From: Motacilla alba alba
Taxonomy: Eukaryota > Chordata > Aves > Passeriformes > Motacillidae
Direction: 5' to 3'
Assembly (NCBI RefSeq): GCF_015832195.1
Contig: NC_052031.1
Span: 8,929,850-8,993,849 of the forward strand
DNA: 64,000 nt
Position 1 is the first letter of the stretch. Each line of letters begins with the position of its first letter. The position numbers were made by a program, and so were the translations under genes. The notes below the pieces were generated by a model. The model did no database searches. It saw only the letters and a program-made list of their open reading frames with translations, and was not told the origin of the DNA. This document shows positions 23,701-36,665 of this stretch, piece by piece.

Positions 23701-26700
23701 TTAAAATCGAAGGAAAACTTTTCATATCTCATTCTAAAGGAGTTTTATGGAATAAAGTATTAAGAACAATATTATATGTTGAAAATTTTGTTTTTCTTTG
23801 CAGCTTGTAGCATTGAGGCCAAAAATCATATACATTTCTAATTCTAATTGTTCAGAATTTTTTTTTTAATCTGTAATGGGAAACTACTGGATATTCTATA
23901 TCCTTTTCTTGCATCCTTTTACAAATTTGTGTGTTTCATCATACTTCAAACCTGAATTGTGACTCACTTCTTTACTGGACAATAGTCATAAATCAGGAAA
24001 GTTTTAAATTAATCTCACCAACATCACCTACAAATGGAGGTTAGACATTAACAGAAACCCAGCACCACAGCTGATGATACACAAGAACTCTGTACTGTAA
24101 AGAGAATCAAGAAAGTACCATAAATGTGAAATCCTATTAATTCCTTGGCTATACTCTGTCAGCTTCTTCACCTGTAAAGTGGTATTAAGTGATTTCATGA
24201 GGAATTGTTGGAGGTCAGAGACTTGCCATGCTTTTTCAGAGCTGTATCCTACTCTCAGAAGAATCCCATTAATGTGTGTATTCAAAGTTGAAGCAGAACT
24301 TATTTTTGATCAACATAGAAAAAGCCTTACAGGTACTTTAAAGTGATTATAATACTAACATTCACAGCTGTGTGTACCTATGACATGAAACACAGCCCTA
24401 TTATCCAGGAAGCATATCTAATTTAATTCCATTTGGATATTCCAGACAATTTTAGACAGGAGCCCTTCAAAATGTTTTTTGGAGTATCTACCTCTATTTC
24501 TAGCTAAACATACTGTGAAGGTGATTACAGATGGCTCTGGAGAAGAGCCTTTGTGCTCAGTCTTTGCAGTATTGTGTGCCAATGGTCTGTGCGTGCTCAT
24601 GAGATTCTGGCAAATTTCTGTGAGTTTAAGCTAGGATTTTTTTTTTTTTTTTATCATGGCTGATAGCCATATTTTAAAATTAAGAGTGGACTAAAAATTA
24701 ATTTGGGTTTTTGTTTGTTTGTTTGTTTTTCTCTTTCCTGTGATTATCAGACGAAACTAAGGGGGCAATTTCTCCCTTTCTACTCAGTCTGAACATACCT
24801 TACCAAGCCACTGGTGCTAAACATTCCCTGGCTCCTTCAGGTATATGTGTTTCTTTCCCAAGAGATTCTGGACAAAAACTTTCTCTTTCTTTGGGCACAC
24901 ATCCTTTTTTATTACTTTCCGTACCCTAAATGTTTCCCAGCCTTCTCCAGGATGAGGGCAACCTTTCCTAGACACCTGGGGAAGCATTCAGTAATCAGTT
25001 GAGTCAGTTATAATTGCCTATCATTTGTGACTCACTCACTGGAAAACTGTTGCTTGACAGCCCTAGTACAGACCTAATAATGAGGATAAACTGCTATAAT
25101 AAATTCATAAGTAGAATTTTGCATCTCAGAAAGATTCACATCCTCATTCCAGAAATACATAAGAAAGCACCTGTTCCCTTTGTCAGCCTGGCCTATGAAA
25201 ATAAAATTTGTGTTTCATATATTCCACATACCTTAAATGCAGCATTTAAATCTTATCTTCAGTGAATTATCTCAAGGAATGTTTTTCTTTGCTTTTATAC
25301 TTCCTCGTGCCACTTACATGATGTAATTGTTGTTTTGAATAGCATTCTTTTTCCGTAATAAGCTAACCATTTTCATGCCATTAATTAAGAAACACAGGGA
25401 GAATACTAGTTTTCGTGTGATTTTGATGTTCTTTTGAACTTCAGACACAAGTTGGTAGTTTAACATGTTAAACCATGGTGTCTTACTTGACCACATGCTA
25501 CACAGTTTTCTTACAGTTTTGCAGGTGCTAGAAGAGCCAAGTTCAGTTCTTGAGGCTGGCAAGCAGACCAGCTGAGAGCAATGAAAAGGTCCTGTTTACT
25601 GGTGTCAAAAGACTTTTTCATATGTTTTCAGAGAGACAAATGTCAAGTGTCATGTGTATTGTTATTCTATATTGGAAATTCTAAGCAGTTATGAACTATT
25701 TTAGTGTAAACCAAATGTAACATCATAACTGTGATTGCAGTACTGCATGCTTAGATCCCTGATGCTGCTAATTGACATTTTACCAAAGGGAATGAGGACA
25801 TGTCTGAGCAATGCATCATGTAGCTTTTTAATACAATTTCCATAGCCGAGACCATAAACAGCCCCTTAAGGTTGTTTCTCATAACTAACACTCTCTTATT
25901 TTTTTTTCTGCCAGTATGTAGGAATATGATAAAAACTGAATTTTGTTTCACTGTAGATTCACCCCCATTACTATGCATAGAAACTATTTTCCCTTATGCC
26001 AGACATATGGAAGTGATCAATGTATGTAAATTGTATGAGGAGAGGTGAAATACAGCTTTCTAGACAAGGAAATGTGTACTTGTTTCTGGGTATAAGATAC
26101 TGAGAGCTCACCAGAAAAGACTTAAGACAAGTTTTCCTTTACAAATAAAAATTGGCGAGAGGGTAGAATAGTGATGGTTTTTGATAATCACCATGTAAGC
26201 ACAGTTTTGTCCTGAGCTGAACTGCCCAGTCAGATCTCAGGGTTTAAGAGGCAATTGCTTGCATGTGCAGGGCCAGGCCATGGACCTCCTCCTGAAATGC
26301 AGAGGTGAATTGTTCTGGGACCCACTGTGCTCAGTAGTACAAGTCAAGTTTCTTAAACACAGGGTTTAACTGGCAGGGCCAGTTTAAATGTCTGCTTTTC
26401 GTTTTCCTCCTCTGATGTCATGGTGCCCACAGTGCAATGACTTGAGCCTATTCTAAAAATCAGGTTTTGAGGGGCTGAGTTATTTTTGGAGGAAAAACCG
26501 AGAGCTTACTTCAGCTATGCTTTTCAAATATGTTTTAAACTTACTGTCCCCCAGATGGTAACTAAGAAATCAATAGTTATTTTATGACTAATAGGCATTC
26601 ACTGCGCTCCCCAAATTTTCCATTCCAATAAAGTTGGATTTTTTTTTCATATTCAGTATTGCAGAATAAGAAACTAATCTAGAGTCTGGCAGGCCTTTAT

Positions 26701-27087
26701 TCTAAGGCATTGTCATAGCTTTCATTCTGAGTTGAAAAATGGACAGATCATTGGGTTTCATAAATGTGTGGAGGAGCTGTCAAAGTTCCCATTTGCATGT
26801 GAATGGTCAGCTGAGGTAGGAAGGGGGATATGTAAATAATTCTCTAGCTAGCTCCTGGCAAAGATCATTGCATTTCAAAGTACTGTGAAAAGCAGCACCA
26901 TAAAACTTTAACCTATTCACTGGTATGGAAACTCCCACACCTTAAATTGATCTACTCTAATAATGACCACTTGGGGAAAAATGAATCTTAAAAAGCAATA
27001 TCAGGTCTCCAAGTACTATACATTTTCTTTTAATATTTCATTAAGGATAAGCTGAAAAAGCCACTCTTCCTTCTCCCCCAATGAAGG

Positions 27088-27104
27088 TGGGGGGGTGGGG
27101 GGGG
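27088..27104 (+). repeat. G-run cluster
   Basis: Two long G runs (G7 and G8) separated by one T, preceded by AAGGT and followed by AAGGGAAAAA. The runs are long enough to be split into four G3 segments, so intrastrand quadruplex formation in the nascent RNA is conceivable. Homopolymer length may be unreliable. Confidence 0.6.
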
Positions 27105-30100
27105 AAGGGAAAAAGTGCAAGATCTAAGCAGTAAGCAGATGTAGACCTTCATTGAAAATCTGGCAGATAAGTGTGACAGAGGTGAAAGAAATGTAAAGGA
27201 TTTGAGTATTATTCTGTATTATGTCAGTATCTGACTCAGGAGGCACCCAAAAAAATCATTACTTTAATCATCCTTACAAGCTGCCCAGCATTTCACTATT
27301 CTGTTCTACTGCCGTACTGCCATACATGCTCAGCTAAATAAAGCTGAATGTTGTAGTTTAAAACCAAATGTGTCCTTCAAAATACACAGTTCTTCATGTA
27401 TCCAAGAAGGCAAAAAAGTAAAAGCAAACAGTAGAAAAATGAGGAACACTGAGTAAAACAAAGTCTTAATAGGCTTGGAGTCGGGCAGTTTTCTACATAT
27501 TTTATTGTGCCTCATATCTGTTTAGATAGAATTGGCATGTGTATATATGGAGAGACAATGATTTACTAAGCCTTTTATGCCTGAAACAGCTTCAAAACCT
27601 GTGATTAGGCAGGCACAAGGACTAGAAAATGTTTCCAAAGTAAAGTTCACCTCCAAAATTGATGTGGTTATGTACCTGCCTCTTGATAAAGGGATAGCTT
27701 GGGACTGTTGCTGTAGTTTACCAGTATAATCTCCCTGGTACTGTTTTGTAGTTTCCATCTACTTACCTTAAAACACAATGATGTATTTCATTCAGTCTCC
27801 ATATTTCAGAAAATAATTAATGTCACCTCTGTAATCATTTACAGCACACTCTTTCTTTCTCACAAAGCTTCTGTGCACTTATTTGGTCTGGTTACACTGT
27901 TCCAAAAAAACGTACAAAGTTAAATGCAATTTAATTCACTAAATTTACAAAGGGCTGTTATTCAAAGGCTCTGGGATTTGTTCTATTACATAATATTCCT
28001 GTAATGAAATGTGATTTGTCTTGGTATTTGCCAGGAGATTAAAAACAACAACAAAAAAAGACTGATCTAACAAATTCCTACTCACATGAGTAGTCCTTTC
28101 GATTTCAATGTACCTGGCACTTGCAGTGTGAAGTGCCCTTTTGAGAGGCTATGCAAGTTATTCTTCACTTGGAAAATAATCAACCACTGAACCCAACCAA
28201 TTGTAGGGATCACTTGAAATTTTTGAGCTCTGCCCATTTAACGGGAAGAAATGATGCAAAAACTGTTCAGAATGTCGTTCTACTCAAATGAAAGTTTTCA
28301 TTCAGTAATAATCCCTCTTGATCTGTTTTATCCCATGTTTCCGCTGTGCTCCACTAGAGGAGTATTCCCTGCCTTGCTGTGGTTGATTGTATCCTCATGT
28401 CCATTGTATCCTCATGGGACAAAACATCAGTTAAAGTCACTATGAAAGACCCTTAGTCTGGTAGATATTTGAGTAGGAATATGAAATGTGATCTGATTTT
28501 TTGAATGGCCAGGCAATTTTAAACTGAGTTTTTGAGGAAAGGAATGTCATATCTTATCCAAACCCTGTCCCATTTTCCCTGTTAGCAAACAGGTCTTTCC
28601 ATTAAACCCTCTGTGCAGAACCCCATCTGTGTGACTGTATGGGGAGCACACATTAGGCAGTTCTGCTGATTCAAGCACAGTAACTTTTGATAAAGTAATA
28701 CCCCAGTATTGGAATATGGTTTCCACAATGCAGCAGTTCTGTTTAAATAACCATTCACAATCCATCAAAAAAGGGCACAGCATTGTGGAAACTTTTATCC
28801 TTTACTGGAGTATTATTTATTGTAGCTATGGCTCCAGGCACTTTGAGTGAAAGTTGCTCTGTCTGCTTCTCACATGAGCTCCTTGGAGAGAGCTCAGGAG
28901 ATCTCCCCACAGCTGGAGACTCCAGAGCTTCTTTCCTGCCACTCCAAATAGCTGCTAAGGCTAGCAATTGAGCAAGGACTCCCTGCTCCTTTTCAAACAT
29001 CAGTCTGACAAAGTGGGACAGCGAGCACTGGGCCATGTGCTCCCTCACCCCAGACATCTTGTCAATGGGCTCTCAGTGCTCTTTGCAAAACAGCAAGAGG
29101 AATCTCAGATTGCAGCCACTCAGATGTAGCCACTTGTGCAGACACTTCTATTACCCTAAAATTTATTGTGGTCTGTGTCACATGTTAAAGAAACACAGAA
29201 AGTCTCAAATGCAGTAGAGGGTGGTGAGGCAAGAAAATTTTTCACATTTGATGATAAGTATACATTTAAATAAGGAACCAAAAATAATGTTTTCTGTTAA
29301 AAATAGGAGCAGAAACCATTTGTGGCATAGAATCCATTAGGAAACACATTTACAAAACTTCTGGTTATGGTGCCATTGACTGTGAAGTTCTTCAGTAGGC
29401 TGTAAGGGACATCCATTTAATTAATGAGAGCTGTTTCTTAAATTATGTTAGCAATCAGTGAACAACCCACAGAGTAGCTCATGAGTAAGTCTATGATGTC
29501 TTGGAACAAAGACATCCTAATGCTTCTGTAATGCTGGCCATGGATGATGTTGGAAGGCAGAAATTGCAATTATTCCAATGCAATTCCAATGCCAAAAATG
29601 GCATTATTTTTTTCCATACATGTAAGAGATTCATATATAAGAATGTGCTGTAAGGGAGCCCCTGAGCCTGTTCAAGTGATGACTAAAGGACATGTGACCA
29701 CCAGACATCTGTACAAAACTGTCAGCCCAGTGGGATGATGGAGTACATCACCAGGGTACGTGGAGTGAAATTGCAACATGAGAAACTCCTTCCTTCTCCT
29801 GTTTTGTCCTACTAGACCAGAAGCTCTCTCCCACTCCACTGCCCTTGCAAAGAGTTTTTTTTTGGGTCTGGCTAGGCTCAGCGTATCCCTCTGTGGTGCC
29901 AAGCAGAGGGAAGAAACGCACCAAATTCTGAACTGTGGAAATATCCTTAGGTGCATGCATGCATTTACCTACATAATGTATACAAATATGAAGCTATTTA
30001 CACACCCATACTTGGCCCAGGTCCACAGACAGTGCAAAATTACACCACACCCGGCTGCAGGTTATTTTTAGCTCCTCCTCAATGTAAATGTCTAGTTCAT

Positions 30101-30482
30101 AATTAAGTTTCAAAATAATGAATGATGTGTTTTGTGTTTCAGTGGGTATAAACGTTTGCATTGCATAGTGAATGATTTAAGCATGAAAGGTCTTGCATTC
30201 CTAAATCTGTTACAGAATGTGGGTGGGAGGTGGATCTTTGCTCATACCAGGAAACAAAGACTGAATGAATATTTGTCATGATGTTTCATCAAGGCAGTGT
30301 TAATGTTAGTTGGAGATACCTTGTGGCAAAACTGACATCTTGCTTACTGTAAAGTTTTCTGAAAACTGGGGCATTTTAGTATTTGTAAGGGGTATTAGCA
30401 GTGTTGATACTGTAGCCACCCAACCATGAGCCTTGTGCAGTAGTCAGTTAATTAAGCCAGAAATGGAGATCAAATGCTATTA

Positions 30483-30605
30483 AACCACCCCCTGAAAAAA
30501 AGCCCCAAAAATCAAACCAAAGAGCAAACAAATCAAAAGTCCAAACCCAAAAAACAGCAGCAAAAAACCTAAACCTACCTAACCCCCCCCACCTGAAAAC
30601 CCAGC
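30483..30605. repeat. A/C-rich low-complexity tract
   Basis: About 120 bases on the + strand are built almost wholly from A and C (CCAAA, AAACC, CCCC and an octamer C run near 30584), with very few G or T. The composition matches the tract at 13773-13856. No coding or transposon signature. Confidence 0.75.
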
Positions 30606-30865
30606 GCAATTTTCTCTAGCTTTGACATAAGGGCTGCAAGGAATTATGTCTTCTCTTGTCCTCATGTTCGTTCCTTAATCATTTGTGGCTGGTCTTCAGT
30701 ATTAGGGTAACTTCTCATGAGGCTGCCTTTTGGTCTGGCTGGATAGCCCTGTTCTGATCTTCCCATCTCCAAGATCAGCGTGGACACTTTGCCATAAGTT
30801 CATGTGCTCAGTCCTGCACCTAGAGACAAGGTGATCCCCATGTACTCCTGCTAAAGAGCAATTGC

Positions 30866-30947
30866 AAGACGAAAGAAACAAAAAAAAGAAAAGAAAAATC
30901 AAGAAAGAAAAGGAAAGAAGGGAAGAATAATAAGAAGAAATAAAGAG
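30866..30947. repeat. Polypurine (A/G) tract
   Basis: About 80 bases of nearly pure purine on the + strand, with GAAA, AAGAAA and GGAAAG words and only rare pyrimidine interruptions. Long homopurine tracts are common simple repeats and can adopt non-B structures; nothing more can be claimed. Confidence 0.8.
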
Positions 30948-32631
30948 TTGTTTTCTTTGTTTTCTTCAGCAAAGAAGAAAACAAAAAATGTCCTTACGTC
31001 TTAAACTGGAATTGTAATGTAATGCATTGAAAAAAACAGTACAAAACAAAACCCACAACAACAACAATGAAAACCCCAAGGAGAGCTATTTCTAATAAAA
31101 ACATTACTCATACTAGGATCATAGCCCTGACCTTACATTTATTGGCATAAATGTGAACTTAGAAAGCTGTGTGGATGTTTGCCATATGCAAATCCATCCA
31201 TCCATAAATCAGCATACAGACTGGAGACTGCACAGCTGAAGTGACTGTAATGGTAAATGAAACCTTTCACCACCAGGTCAAATGCAGTTCAGCATATGTG
31301 GTAAATGGAAAAGCACTATCATCCAGGAATTGATCTGTAGCGTGTGTAAAACGAGTGACTGACCCGTTCCCTCTGTTTACCACCACAACTGGCTCCCCAG
31401 GTCGGAGCTGGCAGATAAGTTGGAGCTGCAATGGCAAAGCAGTGAAGCAACCTGGCAGAGAATTTGCCTTATGGGACTGTCTGGTAGTGTATTACAAGGA
31501 TTAGGCAGGCGTTTTTCATCAAAATGAATTGTCAATGAAAAAGGAAGTTTCCGTTTAATCCAAATTTTCCACCAGGTCTATCAAAATGAAAACATTACTT
31601 TGGACTGTGGTGCTGATCTAAGACACATAATATTATATTCATCTGACATTAACCTCTGTGTGTTCAGGGTAGCAGCAGGGTTTGTAAAAGCTTTGTGTGG
31701 TTTTCTTGCCCATTCTTTTCTGAACAGGACATTTAACTCCCATTAAAATCTTTGATTGCTCAGAGGTCAGCATAAGGCTTATATGATAGCAGGACAGCAA
31801 AAACCATATAGCTCTGTCTCAGATCCTGGGCAAGAGGTCCAAGTCAGGGATGAGGCAGGTTTATCATTTGTAAAAGGTGGAGTTCACTGTCAGAGGGTGC
31901 CGTGTGAGACAGGACACACCCAGAAGCATTTCCAGGCTTCTTGATTCTGGGATATGACTTGGCCACAGCTGAACTGTGGAGTGTATTTTTCCTCCTTACA
32001 GTCTAAGGAAGTTGGACACCCTGACCAGAAAAAACGTAGATAAAATGATAAAAACCAAGAATCACACATTCCAGTTGTTTTTGTTTTTTTTTTTTTCCCT
32101 AAGTTATCACTCTGAGAAGTTCAGTATTTTGACTGTTTGGCTTAATTTGAAAACAGATGTTGGAATATTGTAATTTCCCTTGAGACAAAAAAAAAAATTC
32201 CTTACTTTTCTCAGCTTTCCTTATTTCTGCTATGAAACCGTGTTGTCACAGAGACACAGTGTTACGTAAAGCTCCTATGTGAGTTGTGAAGCTCCACACC
32301 AGCTTGACACATTCAGCTACGTGTTAATGTCAAAACATAGTTCTCAACATTTATTGCAGCGAAAACAGCATTAAAAATTTATGTCTGATTCTTTGATATA
32401 ATTCAATACATTATTTTAAAAATGAGTGTTGTTATTGGTTATAGTTTGCTTAACAGAATATTTACTCTACTTTTAAAGAATAAATCTGTTAAGACATTGA
32501 TAAGCTGAGATATGTGTTTGCCTTCATGTTTCAAGGATATCAGTAATGCTGGGAAGATTGGTCTTGCGGCTAATGTGTGAATGGGTAGATGTTCTTCAGT
32601 TCCAGGATCTTACTCAAACATTTTAAGTAAT

Positions 32632-32760
32632 GCAATATCCTTGTGCCTCAGCTTCTAATCTGTACAGGCTTTTTGTACATTGTTTTCTTTTCAGTGACAT
32701 TGTATGTGTTTTGAAGGCAAGGACTATGCTTTTGCATAACGAAATTCTATCTGGACTTTC
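32632..32760. mobile_element. Possible ancient SINE/LINE fragment
   Basis: TTGTGCCTCAGCTTCTAATC followed about 65 bases later by TTTTGAAGGCAAGGACTATG resembles a pairing of motifs seen in very old amniote MIR/L2-type repeats (CCTCAGTTTCC...CTGT and GAGGGCAGGGACTGT). The match is weak and the order and orientation are not secure. It could be chance. Confidence 0.2.
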
Positions 32761-33339
32761 AGAACGAGTAGTACAACTGATAAATAACAGAATTATTTAG
32801 TTCAAGGCTCAAACAAACATCTGAGCACTAAGAAAATGACTTTAACTCTAGCTTCCTGGTATAAAGAGATTTAAAAAACAACTTTTAAAAAAAATTTGAA
32901 AATTCCTTGACAGTATAATCAGATCATTTCCACAAATTCAAGAAATTTAGTTACTTTAGCAACTTTAGCTACATTTGTTGCCTGATACCGTTCTGACTGC
33001 GTTGTTTTTGCCACCGAGAAGAGAATGTCTTTAGGAACCTATTCCTTTTAGGGGGAGAAAAAAGAAGTGTTTTTAGTTAAAAAGGTGACTTTTTCCTCCT
33101 GTCATAAAGTTTCTTTAAGTGATAATGCCACTAAATATAAAATGCAAAAGCTGAAAATTTTCCTCCTCAGAATTTTTCCCTAACAGTCTTTTCATGTTAT
33201 ACCATTCTCTGGATATAAAGGCTGGAAAATTATTCACGTTTGTCACACACATACATTCATTCCAATATGAAGAGATATGTCTGTCTTACATTTCTGGTGA
33301 GGAGAAGCAGTTCTCATTTCATTTTGATTGGTGCTGAAA

Positions 33340-33420
33340 CTCTTTCTTTGTGCATTCTCTTTCTTCTTCCCTTTTTTTTTCTTTTTTTTTTTTTTTTTTA
33401 ATTTTCATCTGTGGTTTCAG
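33340..33420 (+). other. Strong acceptor-like tract deep in intron 1
   Basis: From about 33340 the sequence is pyrimidine-rich (CTCTTTCTTTG, TCTCTTTCTTCTTCCC), then T10, C and a further T18 run (to about 33399), AATTTTCATCTGTGG, and TTTCAG at 33415-33420 followed directly by GTGTAG. As a 3' splice site this has an unusually long polypyrimidine tract, though the last T run is about 20 bases from the AG. It forms the left border of the candidate exon at 33421-33659. Confidence 0.5.
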
Positions 33421-33659
33421 GTGTAGTTTGTCATATCAGTCGACTGGAACACTGTAGATTATCAGGGGACTTCCAGGTGTCACACAAGAAGAATGACTGT
33501 TTTCCAAAACAAGCTGTGCAGTCCTCTAGGCTCTGGCATAGATGAATATGTGAGTGTTACTAGGCATAGAAAACAGTTCTGAAAAGGTAATCCCATGTTG
33601 AATTTGAATGTTAAGGAAACCATCTACTCGTTCTGAGGGGCTTAACCTTTCTTCAGGAG
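33421..33659 (+). other. Candidate cryptic/poison or recursive-splicing exon
   Basis: This 239-bp segment lies between the TTTCAG acceptor at 33420 and a near-perfect donor, GAG followed by GTAAGT at 33660-33665. It begins with GT, as recursive-splicing exons of long vertebrate introns do. Included after SEMA3A exon 1 (phase 1) the frame runs into a TGA at 33543-33545, so inclusion would truncate the protein and expose the mRNA to nonsense-mediated decay. Its length is not a multiple of three. A second TTCAG at 33652-33656 lies only three bases before the donor. The segment has no protein similarity, so it may equally be a silent pseudo-exon, which are common in large introns. Confidence 0.3.
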
Positions 33660-36631
33660 GTAAGTCTGGAACAATGGTCCTTATTTACAAAAGGTTTCCT
33701 TTATTTCCCATAAGGAATACAAAACCAGAATTTCTCCTGTGCTAGAGTTGCTCCTTCCTTGCTGTAAGTACGCATTGCCATTGTTGATTCATTCAAATAC
33801 AGATTATTACAGCAATAATTAGTGACAAGTTATGTGTTATTTTGAAATAACACACATTATGGTTCACATCATGTCTTCAGAGACCCGAGCAATGTGTTGT
33901 TTCACATTGACAAATGCTAGAAAGTGTTTGCACTTATGAATAAAATATTCTCCATGCATTTTGACTTTCAAGTGTGCTTTGTGCAAGAGCATGAGGATGT
34001 GGCCTCATCACAGGCATCCTAAACCTCTGTCACCTTCTGCCTGGATTACTGCTCTCCCTTCTGTGACACTTGCTGCAGGCTTTTGGAAAAGCATCAGTGG
34101 ACTTAGATGAGTCCTTTAAACTGGTTGTGCCTCTGCCTTGGTCCGTTTGAGGTTCTGGATGGGATTCAAGTCCTCAGTATTGTTCTTTGGAGGTGCAATG
34201 TGAACCCTATTGAATTCAGTAAGAATTTTCCTACTGATTTTGGTGCCTTGCAAACCAGGCCACAGTCTTTAGTTATGGCTGATGTTCCAACATGCCTTCT
34301 CTTTCTGACCTCAACCCCAAGAGCTTGCCTTACCTGCAGGGACAGCCCAAGGTGTGACAATATTTGCTTGCCTGGGCTTTCTGACAAACTCTTTTAGGTG
34401 ATACATCAACAGCTATGCAAGCTGGAAAGTGCTTTAACATACAGGAGTGATGCAAGTGCCAATTTTTGCACGTTTGCTTGCCAGCTAAATGCAGCCCTTG
34501 CTTTGGTCCCCTGAAACTGAGCTATTACGTGTGTGTGACAGCTGAAAATTAGGAATGGTAACATAAAGCAGTGTAGGACCTGGTGTTACACATGCTACCT
34601 CAGGCCTGGAGTGAAATGTGTTGTGTCATTGTGTCTTTCATTAGACTGTTCAGGATGCTGCAGGTCTGCTGGGGCAGATCAGCGTTCAGTCCAAGCATGG
34701 CCAGTGGAGCCTTTTCCATTGGACTGATGGTGAGTTTGTTCTCACACAAGAAATATCCAAGACTGTATTTTGTAGCAAAATCCAGAAAAAAATGTGAATC
34801 AAATCATCAGCACATCTTTTCCAGTTCCAGTGCAATTTACCTCCTACATAATGTTTCGAATATAGAAAGTATTTCAAGAGGAAAATCTCACATGGATTAA
34901 TGTTTGTTGGTTGCCAAGGCAATAGTTTGGAGACCTCTCTAGCACAAAACAGATAATATTATAAGCAGAAGTAGATTAGTATGAGGAGAAAATTTATTGA
35001 TTTTAGGGAAGACAATGAGTGAGTGTCTGTTATACCTTTTAGAGATCATATTAATTTTGCTTTGGTCAGTTTTCCACTCATTGACATACTTCTGTGCTGT
35101 TACTTGAATGTCAGGAGAAATTAAATCTCCCCATGAAGGCTGGATGCCACTGTACAATGGAAAACAGTGTTTCTGTGTGGAAAACCTGACAGTCCATTTA
35201 ACAAGTCAGCACTTAAGGTAGGCTGGGAGCTGAGACGCTGTTGAAATAATGGTCATGCCAAGGTCATACTGTGACTCCTTTGGAGACATGGGAAAAGGAC
35301 ACAACCACATCCGTCCTCAGTTATTCAAGTTTTGAGCAGGCAAAAACTAAAAAAGCCAAACTGAATTCAACCAAAACTAAAAAAAAAAAAATAAAAAAAA
35401 ATTGATCTATTTTAATTATGAGGAATAAAATGTAAGGCACATTAGCAGATGCTACAGAGATTGAAAACTGACAAAAAGCAGTTGATATATAAAGATGGGA
35501 AATAAACTGAGGATTTCTGCATTTATTTAGTTTTAGCAAGTTGTGTCTTTAAATTCTCTTCTGTAATCATAAAAGAGCATCAGTATATTGACCTTTTCCA
35601 AACCAAACATGACCAGGGACCTAACCAAAAGAAAGCATCAAGACAACATTCACTCTGAATCGTTTCAAGCCTAGCAAGAGATTACAAGGGCATTTCTGAC
35701 AGGAATGGGAGCTGTATCCTGCACAGTTCTGTTCCAGAATACATCTGTACCAGCTCTTCCTCCCTTTTTTATGGTATCCCTACCATCATGATCCAATCCA
35801 CAGTACAGTAAAGGTGTAAAGTAACCATGTTTCTTTAGAGCTGAACATCCCTGACTCCATTTACTGCTTGGTTTTGTCTCTGCCTTCCTACCTCTGCAGC
35901 TCTCTTTACAGCTCTTCTAAGCAAAGTCAGGACAAAGTGATAATGAATTTTCAGATTCTTTGATTGACTGATTTCAAATTATATTCAGTTTTATCTATAC
36001 CCTTTGATATTTCTAAAGCAGCTCAGAACCTCAGTTTTTCAAAGGTAGCTTGTCAGTAGAAGTGTTGGATGTTTAACACCTTTGAAAGTACTGTCTTTTG
36101 AAAGACAAACCATATCAAAATAATATTGTTCATTCATCCTTTAAAAGTTATGTGTTCTTCTCATCTCTGCCCCACACTATACATTTTTAAAATCATGTCC
36201 AAAGTTCACTTTTAATCAGATGTCCCAGTAGTCTCTGTGCCTTCTAGTGTATTATGCATGTGTATATTCTGATATTTATATTATAAAGTAAGATAAAAAT
36301 ATTGCAAGTACATTATATTGCAATGTCTTCTGGATACTAGAGAGAGATAGAAACAAAGAAAAATAAAATAAATAAAAAAATAATCTTGAGCCTTTTACCA
36401 GAAATCCAAGCCAAACTTTTCAGATTTTGGAACATATTACCTAACATTTTTTGGGTTTTTTCTGTAGTATTTTCTTTTGCTTGCTGTAGTGTTTTTCACT
36501 GACCTGAAGAAGTAGGCCATACCAGTTTTCTGATATTTTTCACTCCGCTGGATCAGAGGGCTGCTAATCTCTCTTGCCATGAGATACTATTTGCATCTCA
36601 AGTAAGAATTTTCTGTCTTGTTATCTTAATC

Positions 36632-36665
36632 ATTTACCTGAGAGACTTATTTACCTGAGAGACTT
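36632..36665. repeat. Perfect 17-bp tandem duplication
   Basis: ATTTACCTGAGAGACTT occurs at 36632-36648 and again, without gap or mismatch, at 36649-36665. Perfect identity suggests a fairly recent local duplication. No function is evident. Confidence 0.9.

Larger units (their letters stand above)
14788..33339. other. Intron 1, first block: no gene seen
   Basis: This is about 18.5 kb of AT-rich intronic DNA with no recognisable coding sequence and no convincing transposon. Visible content is a CpG shore to about 15030; T runs at 16487-16504 and 24637-24652; GTTT repeats at about 24708-24727; a G-run cluster at 27088-27104; an A/C-rich tract at 30483-30605; a polypurine tract at 30866-30947; a 14-bp duplication at 28386-28416; and motif-dense patches near 21880-22100 and 26740-26900 that could be conserved regulatory DNA. 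Confidence 0.6.
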
